DNA from: Heterostelium album PN500
Taxonomy: Eukaryota > Evosea > Eumycetozoa > Acytosteliales > Acytosteliaceae
Assembly (NCBI RefSeq): GCF_000004825.1
Contig: NW_008805086.1
Span: 496,001-560,000, forward strand
Reading direction: 5' to 3'
DNA: 64,000 nt
Positions 34,401-47,000 of this stretch are shown one piece after another. Each line of letters opens with the position of its first letter. Positions within the stretch are counted from its first letter, which is position 1. Made by a program: the position numbers and the translations under genes. The notes under the pieces are model-generated. The model was given only the letters and a program-made list of their open reading frames with translations, searched no databases and was not told the DNA's origin.

Positions 34401-35479
34401 ATTCCGGAAGCACTTTCAAGATGACCCAAGTTTGATTTAACTGATCCTACTTTTAATGGTTTCTCTGGAGAATGGTTGGCAGAAAACATATCTATCAATG
34501 CCTTCATTTCAATTGGATCTCCAACTACTGTTCCAGTGGAATGGGCTTCGACATAGTAGATTTGAGATGGATCAATATTTGATTTTTCTAAAGTTTGTTT
34601 TATGTTTTGATACTGAATATCACTTGAAGGAGTTGATAAAGTATCTTTATTACAATGACCATCATTATTAATTCCAATTCCTTTGATCACAGAATAGATT
34701 CTATTTCCATCTCTCTCAGCTTTTCTTAATTTCTTCAAAATAACTACACCACAACCTTCACTTCTAACAAAACCACTGGCATTGGCATCAAATGGCTTAC
34801 AATGATCACCGAGTACTCCAATATTGCTATACATTCTCGATGTATCTGGATCAAACAATGCATTGATTCCACAAGATATAGCAATATCACATTGATTATC
34901 CTGAAGATATTTAATTGCCAGGTCTGTCGTTGTCAAAGAAGATGAGCATGCAGTATCGACGGTCATGGATGGTCCTCTGAAATCAAAACAATATGAAACT
35001 CTATTGGCGATAACACATGGAGTGAACACATTACTCAATACTTTTGGTAAAGTATCGAAATCTGGGTATGCAAGTTGGAGATGGTGATAGTCATTATTGG
35101 ACATACCAACAAAAACTCCAGTGTTGGAGGATCTAAGTGAATTTGAAGGAATTTGAGCATCTTCCAGTGCTTCATAGACTAGAGTGAGGAGAAGTCTCTC
35201 TTGAGGGTCAATATAGTCAGCATCCTTTGGCGATATTTCAAAGAATAGAGGATCAAACTTTTTCCATTCATCAAAATCCAATAATCCTGCGTTCTTTGTT
35301 GATACCAATTGGTGTTTTTGAAACGAATCCGACCATCTATCACTAGGTATTTTTACTACACCATCAAATGAATTTTTGAGTGCTTCCCAGAAATCAGTAG
35401 GTGTTGTTATTTTTCCGGGGAATCTTAAACTAATTCCAATTACTGCAATATCATTCTCTTGAGATGATAGGATTTCCAT
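28486..35479 (-). CDS. Type I polyketide synthase, KS-AT-DH-(MT)-ER-KR-ACP
   Basis: Three exons: 35479-34170, 34084-33572 and 33514-28486, with introns of 85 and 57 nt, giving 2,283 residues. KS: Cys178 in DTACSSSL, His313 in EAHSTG and His353 in KSNLGHLESASG are all present. AT: the GHSFGD serine is about residue 608, and its codon is split by intron 2. DH: near residue 918 the usual HxxxGxxxxP reads HQVKNQPILP; the DSCAHG Asp is kept. The MT-like region (about 1215-1330) lacks a clear SAM-binding glycine motif. ER: GATGGVGLAA near 1732. KR: SSISG and Tyr near 2088 are kept, but the NADPH loop reads TGQNGLALE and the Asn after Tyr is Cys. ACP: GVDSL serine near 2237. There is no thioesterase or Steely-type chalcone synthase domain, so release must be by another route. 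The product is unknown. Confidence 0.93.
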
Positions 35480-36607
35480 TCTATTTTATAAAAATATTGT
35501 ATCTTTTTTATTAGATAAAAATTTCACAAATACTTAAATAAACCAATATATAGTTAAAATCAATTTAAATACAAGAGGATTCACTCGTTTTATTTTTTAA
35601 CCAAAAAAACGAATTAAATTTAAATATCTCTAAATATTTAAAGATCTCAAAAAATAACTAACTTATTTAAAGAATTATTTGTAACTTTCTAATTTGTTTA
35701 TCTTGTGAATTAAAAAATCTAAACTCAAACCAATTGTGGTTGAATTCTTAATAAACCATTGATATATTAATTTTTATTGTTATATTTTATAGATATATTA
35801 AGAGATTTATTGATTTTAAGTAATCTTTTTTATCTTACTTAATCCCATCCTCTATTTGTTATACGATAACATTTTGATGTCCTTATATATAACTATAATC
35901 TTTATATAGAAGTTTAAATAGGTGGAAAGTTTTAAAATAATTCAAACTAATGAGATTTTTTTTATTGAATTCAAAAACAAATTTGTGCTAATGTGTCGAG
36001 CGACAGAGAGATTAACAAAATAGTGGTGGTTTTTTATAATATTATGTTTTAAAAAGTTTATTTTTGTTTTGATGTGTATGATTCATCAATATATGGTGTA
36101 TACTAATTTTTTTATTTTTTTTTTATTACAAGATTTAGTTTTAATTGCAATCTTGTTTAAAACAGATTTATTTAGTTTCATAAAATTGGAATATTCCAAC
36201 TATATAATTTAATGCAATTGTTAAATGAAAAAAATGAATAATTAAAATAAATGAATTAAATATGTATTTTCAAACTCTTGAGATTTTGGTACAATATTAC
36301 TTGAGTTTCTATTTTTTTTTTTTGTTGTGTTCTTTGAAACTTAAAGATAAGTGTAACTACTCTATTCTATTGTCACTTACATACTAAAATTAATATTGAT
36401 AATCTTTTTTTTTTTTTTTAATAACTTAAATTTATATTTAATAAATAATAATTACAAGTCGTCTTTTATAATTTCTATTATTGTTTTTATTATTATTATT
36501 ATTTGTTTGTTTGTTATAATAATTGATTAAAAATAATATACCCCCTCCCCATATTTCCTTATATTAAACTATTGATTGATGTGTTTGTGTGATATGTAAT
36601 TATTTGA
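35480..36607. other. Spacer upstream of the polyketide synthase
   Basis: About 1.1 kb of AT-rich DNA containing the promoter of the polyketide synthase and the 3' region of the ubiquitin-like gene. A C-rich patch CCCCCTCCCC at 36541 stands out. No ORF or RNA gene is supported. Confidence 0.55.
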
Positions 36608-36859
36608 TTATTGATCGTATGGATTTGTTGGAGCAGACCAAGCAAAAGTAAAGGTGGTGTAGGGGCGAACATCATAGTGAGCAAGTGTCTTTGAATCCTC
36701 TAAAATTTTACCGCAATAAACCAAACGACCTGTGTATCCCGGGTAGTTGCCAGTTGTTCCTTCCTTTTCTCTTATCAGATTCTTTACGTGCAAGACTCTA
36801 TCAGTATTTTCTACCTCCAATGAAAATTGTTTGTTTGTTGCATTTACGTAGATTAACAT
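36608..36859 (-). CDS. Ubiquitin-like protein without a terminal diglycine
   Basis: A single exon of 83 residues with a ubiquitin beta-grasp pattern over its whole length: MLIYVNATNKQFSLEVENTD for the first hairpin, VKNLIREKEG for the helix, GRLVYCGKILEDSKTLAHYDV for the strands and the LEDxxTL loop, and a last strand FTFAW. It ends in a short Pro/Asn tail and has no Gly-Gly, so it is unlikely to be conjugated. A small insertion (TTGNYPGYT) replaces the usual IPPDQQ loop. It may act as a free ubiquitin-like domain protein. It has its own promoter and no operon-like partner. Confidence 0.75.
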   Translation of the reverse strand: MLIYVNATNKQFSLEVENTDRVLHVKNLIREKEGTTGNYPGYTGRLVYCGKILEDSKTLAHYDVRPYTTFTFAWSAPTNPYDQ

Positions 36860-38090
36860 TTTTTTGATTGTTTTTTTTAAATATTTGTAACAAATATATA
36901 ATAACTATAATTCTAGAGAACATAAAATACTTTTTTCAATAAATGATATTTTTTTTTAAAATCTTTGTAAATTTTACAAAAAAAAAATGATATTTTTTTT
37001 GACCATCAAAATCATAATTTTTTTTATAAATAAACAGAGAATAATATCAGAGAAAATTATGATACTCAGCTCTCCCTGTATGTTCTATTCGATTTGCAAA
37101 TCAATTGTTGTACTGGTAGTAATACTACAAGTCTTTTAATCCATTAAAAATAGAATAACTATAGAATAATAATTAAAGTTAAACCTAAAACTAGTTTAAA
37201 CCTTATAAAACTTGTTATTTAAATAGAAGAAAAGTTGAAAAATAAACAAATAAATCAATTACTATATCAGGGTTAAGTGTGGTTGGTATTTTTGATTATT
37301 GTGGTTAAAAAACAACAAAATATAAAAATTAAATTAAATTAAAGAAAAACAATGAAATTAGATAGATTCAATTTATTTTATAAAAAGAGGAGTGTGAACA
37401 ATAGTGTAATTAAGTGTGAGTGGTGGTGAATGTGTGTTTGTGTGTGTTTGAGTATATATGCAGTGTGAGAGTCAGAGTTAATATAAAATGTTTTCTATTT
37501 TTTATAAATTAAATAAGACGATAAAATATGAATATGAGTATCTCCAAATCATTGTAACAAATAGCGGAAGAATAAAGCGAGACATTATCATTATCTTTCT
37601 ATCAATCTTGTCGTCTATATTTATATGGTTATGTTTTTTTTAATAATAATAATAATAATATGAAATTTAAAAAAATCTAGAATAAATTGTTTGATAGTAT
37701 TAAAAAAATTGGATAATAGAAAATAATTATATTTAAAATTAGAATAAATCAAATGAATGTAGATAATATATAACTAATTTATAACAATCAATCAATCTAA
37801 TAATCATTTCTTAAATTATTCATATTAACATTGGAAAGTAATAAATAATATTTAGTAAAAATTATTGTTTTTAATCAATCATAAATAAATAATTGGAAAG
37901 AAATAAAGAAATAGGAAGTAGGAAGTAAAAGGAATAAAATAAAATAATAATATTAGGAAATAATGTATGTGAAATATAATTTAATTAAATGATAATTGGA
38001 AAAATTTGAAAAGTATAATATTAATAATAAATTTGAAATAATAAAGATTTTGTTTTGTTTTGTTTTGTTGTTTTTTAGATATATTTAAAT
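36860..38090. other. Spacer upstream of the VPS13 gene
   Basis: About 1.2 kb of AT-rich DNA. A possible RNA-like stem flanks 37516-37616 (AGACGATAA with TTGTCGTCT, one G-U pair). The TTTTGTTTTGTTTTG text at 38049-38069 precedes the VPS13 start. No gene is supported. Confidence 0.5.
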
Positions 38091-41000
38091 ATGATATCTA
38101 AAATATTACCTAATATTCTACAGAAGCTACTGAGTGGATATATAGAGAATTTAGATACTCTTTCGATACCGTTCTGGAAGGGTGAGATCGTCTTGGAGAA
38201 TTTAAAGTTGAAAAAAGATGTTTTCGATAGCGAGTTGCCTTTCGAGTTGGTGAGTGGTGTCATTCAGCGAGTGGTAATCAATGTACCGATTCTCAGATTT
38301 CTATCCGATAAGATCACTGTGAATGTCGATGGTGTCTTCCTGTTGTTCGGGCGAAAAGACATTGCGAGTGCTGCTGCCGCTGAGAAGAAACCGCGCGTCG
38401 GTGTCTCCATGGACGACCTCGCGCAGATTCAACGAACTCTCGAGACAGCGTCGTCGGTTGGATTGTCATCGATAAGCGGTGGCGGTGGCGAAACAATATG
38501 GTTTCGCATGTTGAAATCACTGATAAAGTGTCTGTTGTTGCGTGTCACCAATGTCCACGTTTGCTATCAAGACCAAAAGACGTCGCCCGAGGAGCGATTC
38601 TCCGTCGGAATGACAGTGGAGTCGTTCAACTTTGAGTCGACCAATGAGCTATGGGTTCCTCTACAGTCAAACAGTGTCTACAACACATCGGAGGCATTCA
38701 AGCTGTGTTCGCTATTCAATTTCTCTGTCTACTGGAACTCTGCTTTCGGGGTGACAAAGTTGGTGACCCCAGAAGACATGGAAGTCGTACTGATGCATTC
38801 GATACCTCGACAGCGTATCAAGATGGATCACAAATATATTATACAACCGTTTTCCGGTTTCATAAAGATCTGTATTAAAGACGAGGAGAACGAAGTGGTG
38901 ACAAACAGCGGCGTGATGAAGCGGCTGTTGACAAATGCCGATATCAACATTGGACTGAAGCAAATCGATTTGCACCTAATGGATACACAGTATAGAGATA
39001 TGCTTAATCTTCTGTTTTTCTTGCATGACTGGCGTAAGGTGTTAAAGTACAAAGCGTTTCGACCGAGTGAGCCGATCAAAGGAAACGCAGCGAAATGGTG
39101 GCGTTTTGCATATCAAGCCATTCTATCCGACCTAAAGAAACAGAGAGACGAACAATCTTGGAGTGCAATCGAAGAGAGTAAAAACATAAGAAATTGTTAT
39201 GTTAAAGTTTATACCGAGAAGATGTTACATAGAAGAGTATGTTCAATCTTAATAATAATTAACTAACCTAAATTCAATTTAACTAACATATATATCTTAT
39301 TCTAAAAAATAAAAGATAACAAAAATAGAAGAGAATATATTATCTGAAATCGAAAAGATATTATCATACGAAGATGTAATTTTGTAAGTTGATCTACTTC
39401 ATTCCCATGTTTTTGTTTTTTTTTTTTTTTTGGTTGATCAATCAATCCATTTCTAAACACTTGAAAATTACTTACTTTTTTTTATTATTTAATGATCATT
39501 TAGATTTAGAAATATTGCACAAAGAAAAGTAATTGAAATTAAAAGAGATGAAGTAGATCAATATAATGATAGTGAAGGTTGGTGGATAAGTGGTTGGTTC
39601 GGTCTGAAGAATCTCGGTTTTGGCAGAGCATCAAGCGGAAATGTCGATAAATTCATTCTGAGCAATGATGAACTTCATTTCTTGGATAGAGTACTGAATT
39701 TAGAGTTGTCAGCGTTGGCCGGTGCCACTCCAAAGAATTTCGTAACATTTACCTTCAAAGCCAACATCAAACACGCTTGTATTTCTATTCTCGATTGGCG
39801 AGACTCTGGTATCATCGTGCCGTTGGCATCGATTGAAGCGACAGAGCTCGACTTCTCCGTTGACTATCAGAATTATGGAAATACAAAGTTTGACCTTGCG
39901 CTTCAGACATTCACCGTGTTGGACAAGTGCAGCAAGAACTCAAAGTTTGAGAATATCATTGTGGAGCGTCGCGGTTTCGAGCTGCCGTCCGGTGGACTGC
40001 TTGCCAGCGCCACCGCGCAAAAGTTGCTAACACTCACCTTTTGGACGCGTCCGCCAGAGACTGACACCGATTGGCTGATGCGGGTGAAGCTACTGCCGTT
40101 CTTCTTGGTCTATAGCAAGCCGTTTGTCGACACGATGTTTTCGTTCTTTACGCACGCCAGCCAGGAAGCGCTCGACACTTTGAAATACTCTTTCTTCAAG
40201 AAGCTCAAGATTCTACAGGATATGATTGTTCAGGAGTTGAGACACTTGGTTCGCAACCAAAAGTCGGCCGATCTCGACTTTGATATCGCTGTTCCAACCA
40301 TCGTTTTCCCAGAGTCTATCGAGAAGGAAGATACACTGCTGTTGGTTATCAGCAGTGGTAATATCATTTTGAAGAGTCAGCCGTTGGATCCAGCTTGGGA
40401 TTGCAAAGCGTTGATCGAGATGATCGAAGAGGATGAAGAATCCGAGCGGTTCTCGCGCGCCAAACAAATGTTAGTCGAGAGAATCAAGTGGTGGCGTGAC
40501 AACTGTCCAATTCACTTTGTCGACACACCGATCGATTTGAATCAGTTCTTTAAACGCACACAGATACACAAACAGATTGTCAAACACAATTTGGATCACT
40601 CGCATATCCGACCGGATTCGCCAGAGGCATCGGAACCCGCCAACGCCACCTCAAAACACTCGGTATTCCAGGAGGAAGAATGGGATATCGAAGGTCTGAA
40701 TATAAACAACGCACAATTCTACGAAGGTGTAACATTCCAAGCATCCAACATATTCGTTAAAATCTGTAAGTTCTCACAGATCTCTGACTTTAAATATCTT
40801 GTAAATCCAACCAACTTCCAAGTATTCCTACAACTCTGTTCCGATCCATTCAATCTTAATATTCCACAAGTTATGTAAGTTGTTAACTTTAAAACTTAAC
40901 ATTTCATCTAGATCTAATTTAAATTGATTATTAAATCCTTGTTGTTTTTTTTATTTATTCTAGATGCCATTCATTATTGTCAGATATTAAAGTTGAGGTG

Positions 41001-44000
41001 TCCGATACGGATATTTATAATATCTCAAAGATTGTTGGAAAGAATGGATTGTTAGAGTATTTCATTGATATGGAGACTAAATCATCGAAAGAACTCTCAG
41101 AGATGTACGATGTGGTATCGATTGAACGACCAAAGAATAAGAATAATGTCGATTTGAAACTCTCTGTCATTTCAGACACCAAGTCGATTTTGCACGCTCG
41201 CAAGAAGACCAAAGAGATGCTTACGAACTGTGTACTGTTGAAGTTCTTTTTCAAGACTGCCAACATCGAAGCCAAGGTGAACTACGAACGAACCGAATCT
41301 ATAGTTGTGACACTCTCCAATATCCGATGCAAGAGTTTGGCCAAGTTCCTACACATGGAAGTACTACTTGACATGGATCACGTTGACATTACCGATTCAA
41401 ACTCGATCATACCGGTGCTCTCGATATTCCCTCATCCGCACGGCACTCTTACCAGTTCCAACTCGAACCTGGCTAGCTGTTCCTCTGATTTCAAAAGCGG
41501 TAAACAAGGAATACAGACTCATCCAGTATCGATCCATTTGATAAGTATCAGTAAGAACTCACTGGAATATGATTACATCGATTTCGTGGCATCGCTCTCC
41601 ACCCAATGTGTTAGAATCAGTCTCCCGAAAGAATGTATTAAATCTCTATTGAAAATCGTTGGAAAATCTATTTCCGATGCAAACAGATTGTAAGTTTAAA
41701 TTATCATTAAAATAATATTATAATTTTATTAATCTATTTAAAAAAACCACAGCCATGAAAAGAAGAAATCAATTCTTACAATCGAAGGATCTAGGTATCA
41801 TTCTTTAACTAACGATACTCATCATGTCAAACACAAACACAAAAAGATATCTGAAAAGTTGGATGCCAATGAATTTGATCCAAACGATCTGAAATCAAAG
41901 ATTGTTATCAATGTTCCAAAGTTCTCACTCATTTTGTGCTCCAAGGAGAATGACTTGGTATCATTCAACTTTGATGAAGTTCATATCGTTGGTGTATTCC
42001 AACTTCCTCTTTATGATTGCACAGTAAATTTCAAAACATATAACCATCTACTGATTTATTTACTTATTTAATAACTTATTAACCATCTTTTGTTTGTTTT
42101 ATAGTTAAGTGTTGGTGATATGAAATTCATGGATCTAACAATGGAGAAAGGATTACATCAAAAGATGTTGGAAGCACTGCCATCGCAACCAAGGAATGTA
42201 CCGATTGTAAAGATGCATGTGGTCAGTCATAATATTAGCAAGGCAAAGGAGTGGGGATATAATAGAGTGGTAGCAATTGCCATTGGAAAGATAAAGCTTA
42301 CTCTACTGCTCCAAACTATCAATACCATTCGTCACTACATCGATGATATTCAGAGGTGTTCAAAAGAGTGCTTCCCAACACTCTATATCGTGCAGGAGAA
42401 TATTGAAGAACCTGAACAATCGACAACACCACTGGGAAACTCGACATCCAGTTCTATATTGGCCAATGAACCAAGAACCACCGTTGTCAGAGAGGAAAAC
42501 TATCCATTCGCCTCGCCAAGCCAAGAAGTTATATTCAAAAGAAAAACAATTACAAATCTTGATATAACTATTGATGAGAATCAATTGTTTCTACCAAAGA
42601 ATCCGGGATCTAATGAATGTTTGGTTTTGGGCGTTGATCAGATTTCGTTGTGGTTGGATCAAACCGATCCATTGGCAGACGTAATTCATATCAAGATCAA
42701 AGATGTGACAATCGGTACGACCAGAGATGATACTATCATGGTTAGTCCAATGCTGTTGAAAGCAATGAAAGTGGATTGTACATTTATCAAGAAGTTTGAG
42801 ACATCTCTATCAACTCAAATGCTAAAGATAAATATGGATATTGAAGATATCTTACTAAAGATGACTCAATTCCAATACAATCTATTGTATAATGTTATCA
42901 TGCAAAACTTCAATCAAAAGGTTGTTCCTCCTCCGCTATCACCTGCATACACCAAAGAAAGACAATCAAAGGTAGCAACACTTTCCATCAACATTGGAAA
43001 TACATTGGAATTACATTTGGTAGATGAGAAATTACCTGTTGAGTAAGTTATTACTATTAGATTATTAGATTAGTTAAATTGTTAACAATTTCTTATATTT
43101 AAAACATTTATAGTAAAGAGAATTTAGTTTGTTTGATTATGGGTGAACCAACTATTGTTTTGGATTATTTTAATAATGGTGATATTGAAATCGGTATTAC
43201 AACAATGACACTTGGATTCAATAATAAGAACTTGGTTATCGATGGAAGAAGTCAAGAGATTCTCTCTATCACTGCCGAAGAGAAATTCAAAGGTAAATTC
43301 CCTGTTCTTAGTTTGGAGGTAATTAATGGTGTCTCAAAGTTGGAGTTACCCATTGATAGATTGGTGTTCTTTATCGATTTGGAATGGGTAGATCGTCTCG
43401 CATTCTTTTTGGTGCCTTTGACCGATCCTGACAATATTCCTGTACCGGTGCAACTCAACCCAGCGGGTGAATGGGAGTTGGTAATGTCCATCAAGATTCA
43501 TGTGAAGAATGCGGATCTGATGATTGGTAGCTACACCGATCACAGTGCAATCACTCTGATGATGTCGGCGGGTATCAATATCGATATGCAATCGGGATCC
43601 GACGGTCTTTTCAAGATTCTCATTGGCTACAGCTGCAATCGTGGATCGCTAAGCAGTCCAATCATTCCAGACATGAAAAAGAAATCAAAGCAACAACATG
43701 TCCGATTCTTTGGCCAACGACACACTTGTATCGATCGATGGGATCGATTGAAACACTCTGCCAAACTCTTTATTGAGTCGTTCCAAACGACGCTGTGTAT
43801 CTGTTTGGTGTCAGAGGGTAATCAATTCTACTTCTGTGAGTTGGACAAGATGTTGATTATTCTTTTCGGGTCGTGCCTATCGATATCTCTTGGATCTGTA
43901 TGAAACCATACAGAATATATTGTATCGTAGATCGAAAGGAAATGAATCCAACGGTAATCCATCGGTGGAAGTTGAATCACCACCTGGCTCACCTAATCCA

Positions 44001-47000
44001 CTGCTAATGTCGCCATTGACACCACTGTCACCAACAATGTCACCACGTCCAAAGTCATCATTGACGAATGCCGTTGGTGCTCTCCTTCCAATTCCTCAGC
44101 ATACACGCACACTTCTCTACACTCCATCACCATCATCTTCGCCAGCCAAGATGAATCAGCTGTTCCACCTAAAAACCAGGTCAGCAGAGATGATTCGTAC
44201 GCACCAAACCAAGTTGCAAAAGAAGCAGTTAACCGACAGCTCCAATGCCACTATCATCCAGAAGAAACCATTCACTCAGTTCTCGCTATGCTTGAAAAAC
44301 ATTGAGGTTTTGGTGGTTGACGATCTTAGTCCAAACCAAATGAACTCACCGCTCTTCAATTTCAAACTGACCTATGGATTCCTAAAGATGTTGATCAAGA
44401 CAAAGATGGAGATCGAGTTGGACAGTGTCATCAGTCTCGATTACTTTAACAATCGTATTGCATTCTGGGAGCCATTCTTGGAACCTTGGCAACTCAAGAC
44501 CAACGTCATATTCTCCAAGGAGTTGTCAGTGGAGCTGTTCTCAAAGGATTTACTCAATATCAATGTAACTCTTCCTCTTATGGACAATGTAAGTCTGTTC
44601 CTGATGACCTACAGTCAGGAGTTTGGATATCCATTCAGCATGATCGCTAAGCCACCGATGCAAGCCGACGATCTTGCCAAGAAGAGCTCACCCAACGAAG
44701 TACAAAAGAAATCGCTGATTGGCAGAATTCGTAAACTTCAAAACCAAAACAAAACTACCTATGCACCGTTCTATGTTCGCAACCAAACCGGTTCAAAGAT
44801 CCGTTATCGTTTGGAGACACACGATGGCAAACCAGTGGAAGGTGTTCTCTACGAGCAGATGGACGGTCGTCGCTTCGTCAATGTCGACAACTATGGTATT
44901 TTCTTTGATTTGTATCCAGGCGATTCAATGCCAATCAAATTCTCTCAGGACATTCAAATTCATTTGGATACATTCAGCCAACTCGTGCTGAATGTCGAAT
45001 TGCTCGGCATTGAGAAATCAATAGCTGCGCCACTCGATAAGATCAAAACCTACGAATATCCAGTGACTCTTGACACTACATCGTCGACCACACTGCTTGT
45101 CACCGTTGAGATTAAGAATGGCACGAAATTCATTACCATTCGATTCCCTGTGGTTTTCAAGAATCTCACCAAGTTCCCCATTGATATTGCAACGGTTGCC
45201 ACTGGCTACGGTATGCAACAACCACCCAATCTCTCGGCAATCATTCGTGAAGGTGAAATGAAAGCACCGGTACCTGTGAATCGAATGAAGAATGCTCTGT
45301 TGAAACTTAAACCGGCTGGACCAGACTACCGGTGGAGTACAGAGACACTGAACATCAGTGAGTTGAACTCTGTTGAGCTGTTCACCTCACAGTCACTGGT
45401 TGATGACAAATACACTATGATCAAATGCTATGTAAAGGAAAAGAATGGTTGTTCCATCATCAAACTATGTCCAATGGTGAAAATCAAGAACCTGTTACCC
45501 TATCCAATTGTATATCGTTTAAGTTCAAGATTCAACAATCAACCGTATTCCATTGAGAAAGCACTGGATCCAGAGACAAAAGAGGAGGTCTATGAACTAC
45601 CGATTATCGATAAGTTCAGAGTGCAAGCCAGAATGCATGGTATTTGGACTGAAGAGAAACCGATTTCCAATACCGATAATATCCAGATCATCGATATTCT
45701 AGCCTATCAATTGGGATCGCAACATCTTCATTTCAACATTGAATATGACTCTGAAGGTGGAATGCGTAAACTTGTTTTCTACAATCAATATTGGATTTTT
45801 AATAAGAGTGGATTGAATCTCTATTGTAAGAAGCCATACAAATCGCGCGATCACAACGAAGGAACCGTTTCACTGAACCACGTTGCAGCGGAATCGAAAA
45901 CTCAGCCAATCATTGTCAATCCCTATGAATGGTATGAACACCATCGCCAGAAGGTCGATCCAATTATGTTCTCCTACAAGAAGACCAAAGACATTGAGAA
46001 CTCCATTCGTATTCGTGTGGGTGACTCTGACTGGTCCGATAAGATATCGATAACTGCCATCGGTGATCGTGGTATGGTCAATGTGCGATCGAAGCGTGGT
46101 CGTCCTCTCTGTGGAAAGAGTGAAACTGGCTACATCTACTCACTGGGTGTATCGATAGATGTCACTCCAAACCTGAAAACAAAGATCATTGTTTTCGCAC
46201 CACGCTATATCTTCTACAATCAATATCCATTCGACTTGGTCTACAAACAAGTCAATACGGATTATGAAATCAAGGTGAGGAGAAATGAAAAAGTACCGTG
46301 CTATTTCTTTGTCGATAACAAAGAGCCACCAAACTTGCTGGTTCGTATGGACTATCCGGGTGCGCAATGGTCCAGTGCATTCTCGATTCTCAACGTGCAA
46401 GACTATGCATTCAAGATGTACTCGGAGAACGATGAGAAAGCACGTGAATTCCACTTTGAACCATTCATAAGAATACAAAATTGTTTGGAAGCAGCCACTA
46501 TTTTCATTATCACCGTTGAGATGAAGGAACCTCCCTATAAGATTAGCAATATGACTCGATTCCCACTGGTTGTTAATCAACGACGTTGCGGTGCACCCAT
46601 TCATATCTATCCGAGAGAGATTATCTCGTTCACCTGGGACGAACCATTACAAGAGCATGTCCTTGAAGTCAATGTACTGTCGGAGCAACATACCCACAAG
46701 ACTTCGATCAAGGTAGACAAGATCAAGGAATTCAAACCTCTGGAATTCAATCATCACAATACTCATACCATTATCAAGGTCAATGTGGAACCAGAGGAAT
46801 CAACAAGAGTTTTGAAACTCACTGATTCCACCTATAAGGAGAACAGGGTTGAAGAGGAGGAAACATCGAGACAATATTTCAAAATGAATTTTGCTGGTGT
46901 TGGTATTTCTCTTATCAATGCAAATCCTACTGAGATCCTCTATGTCGCTGTCAATGATATCGTTATGGAGTATTACTTTAGTAATTTCATTCAATCGCTG

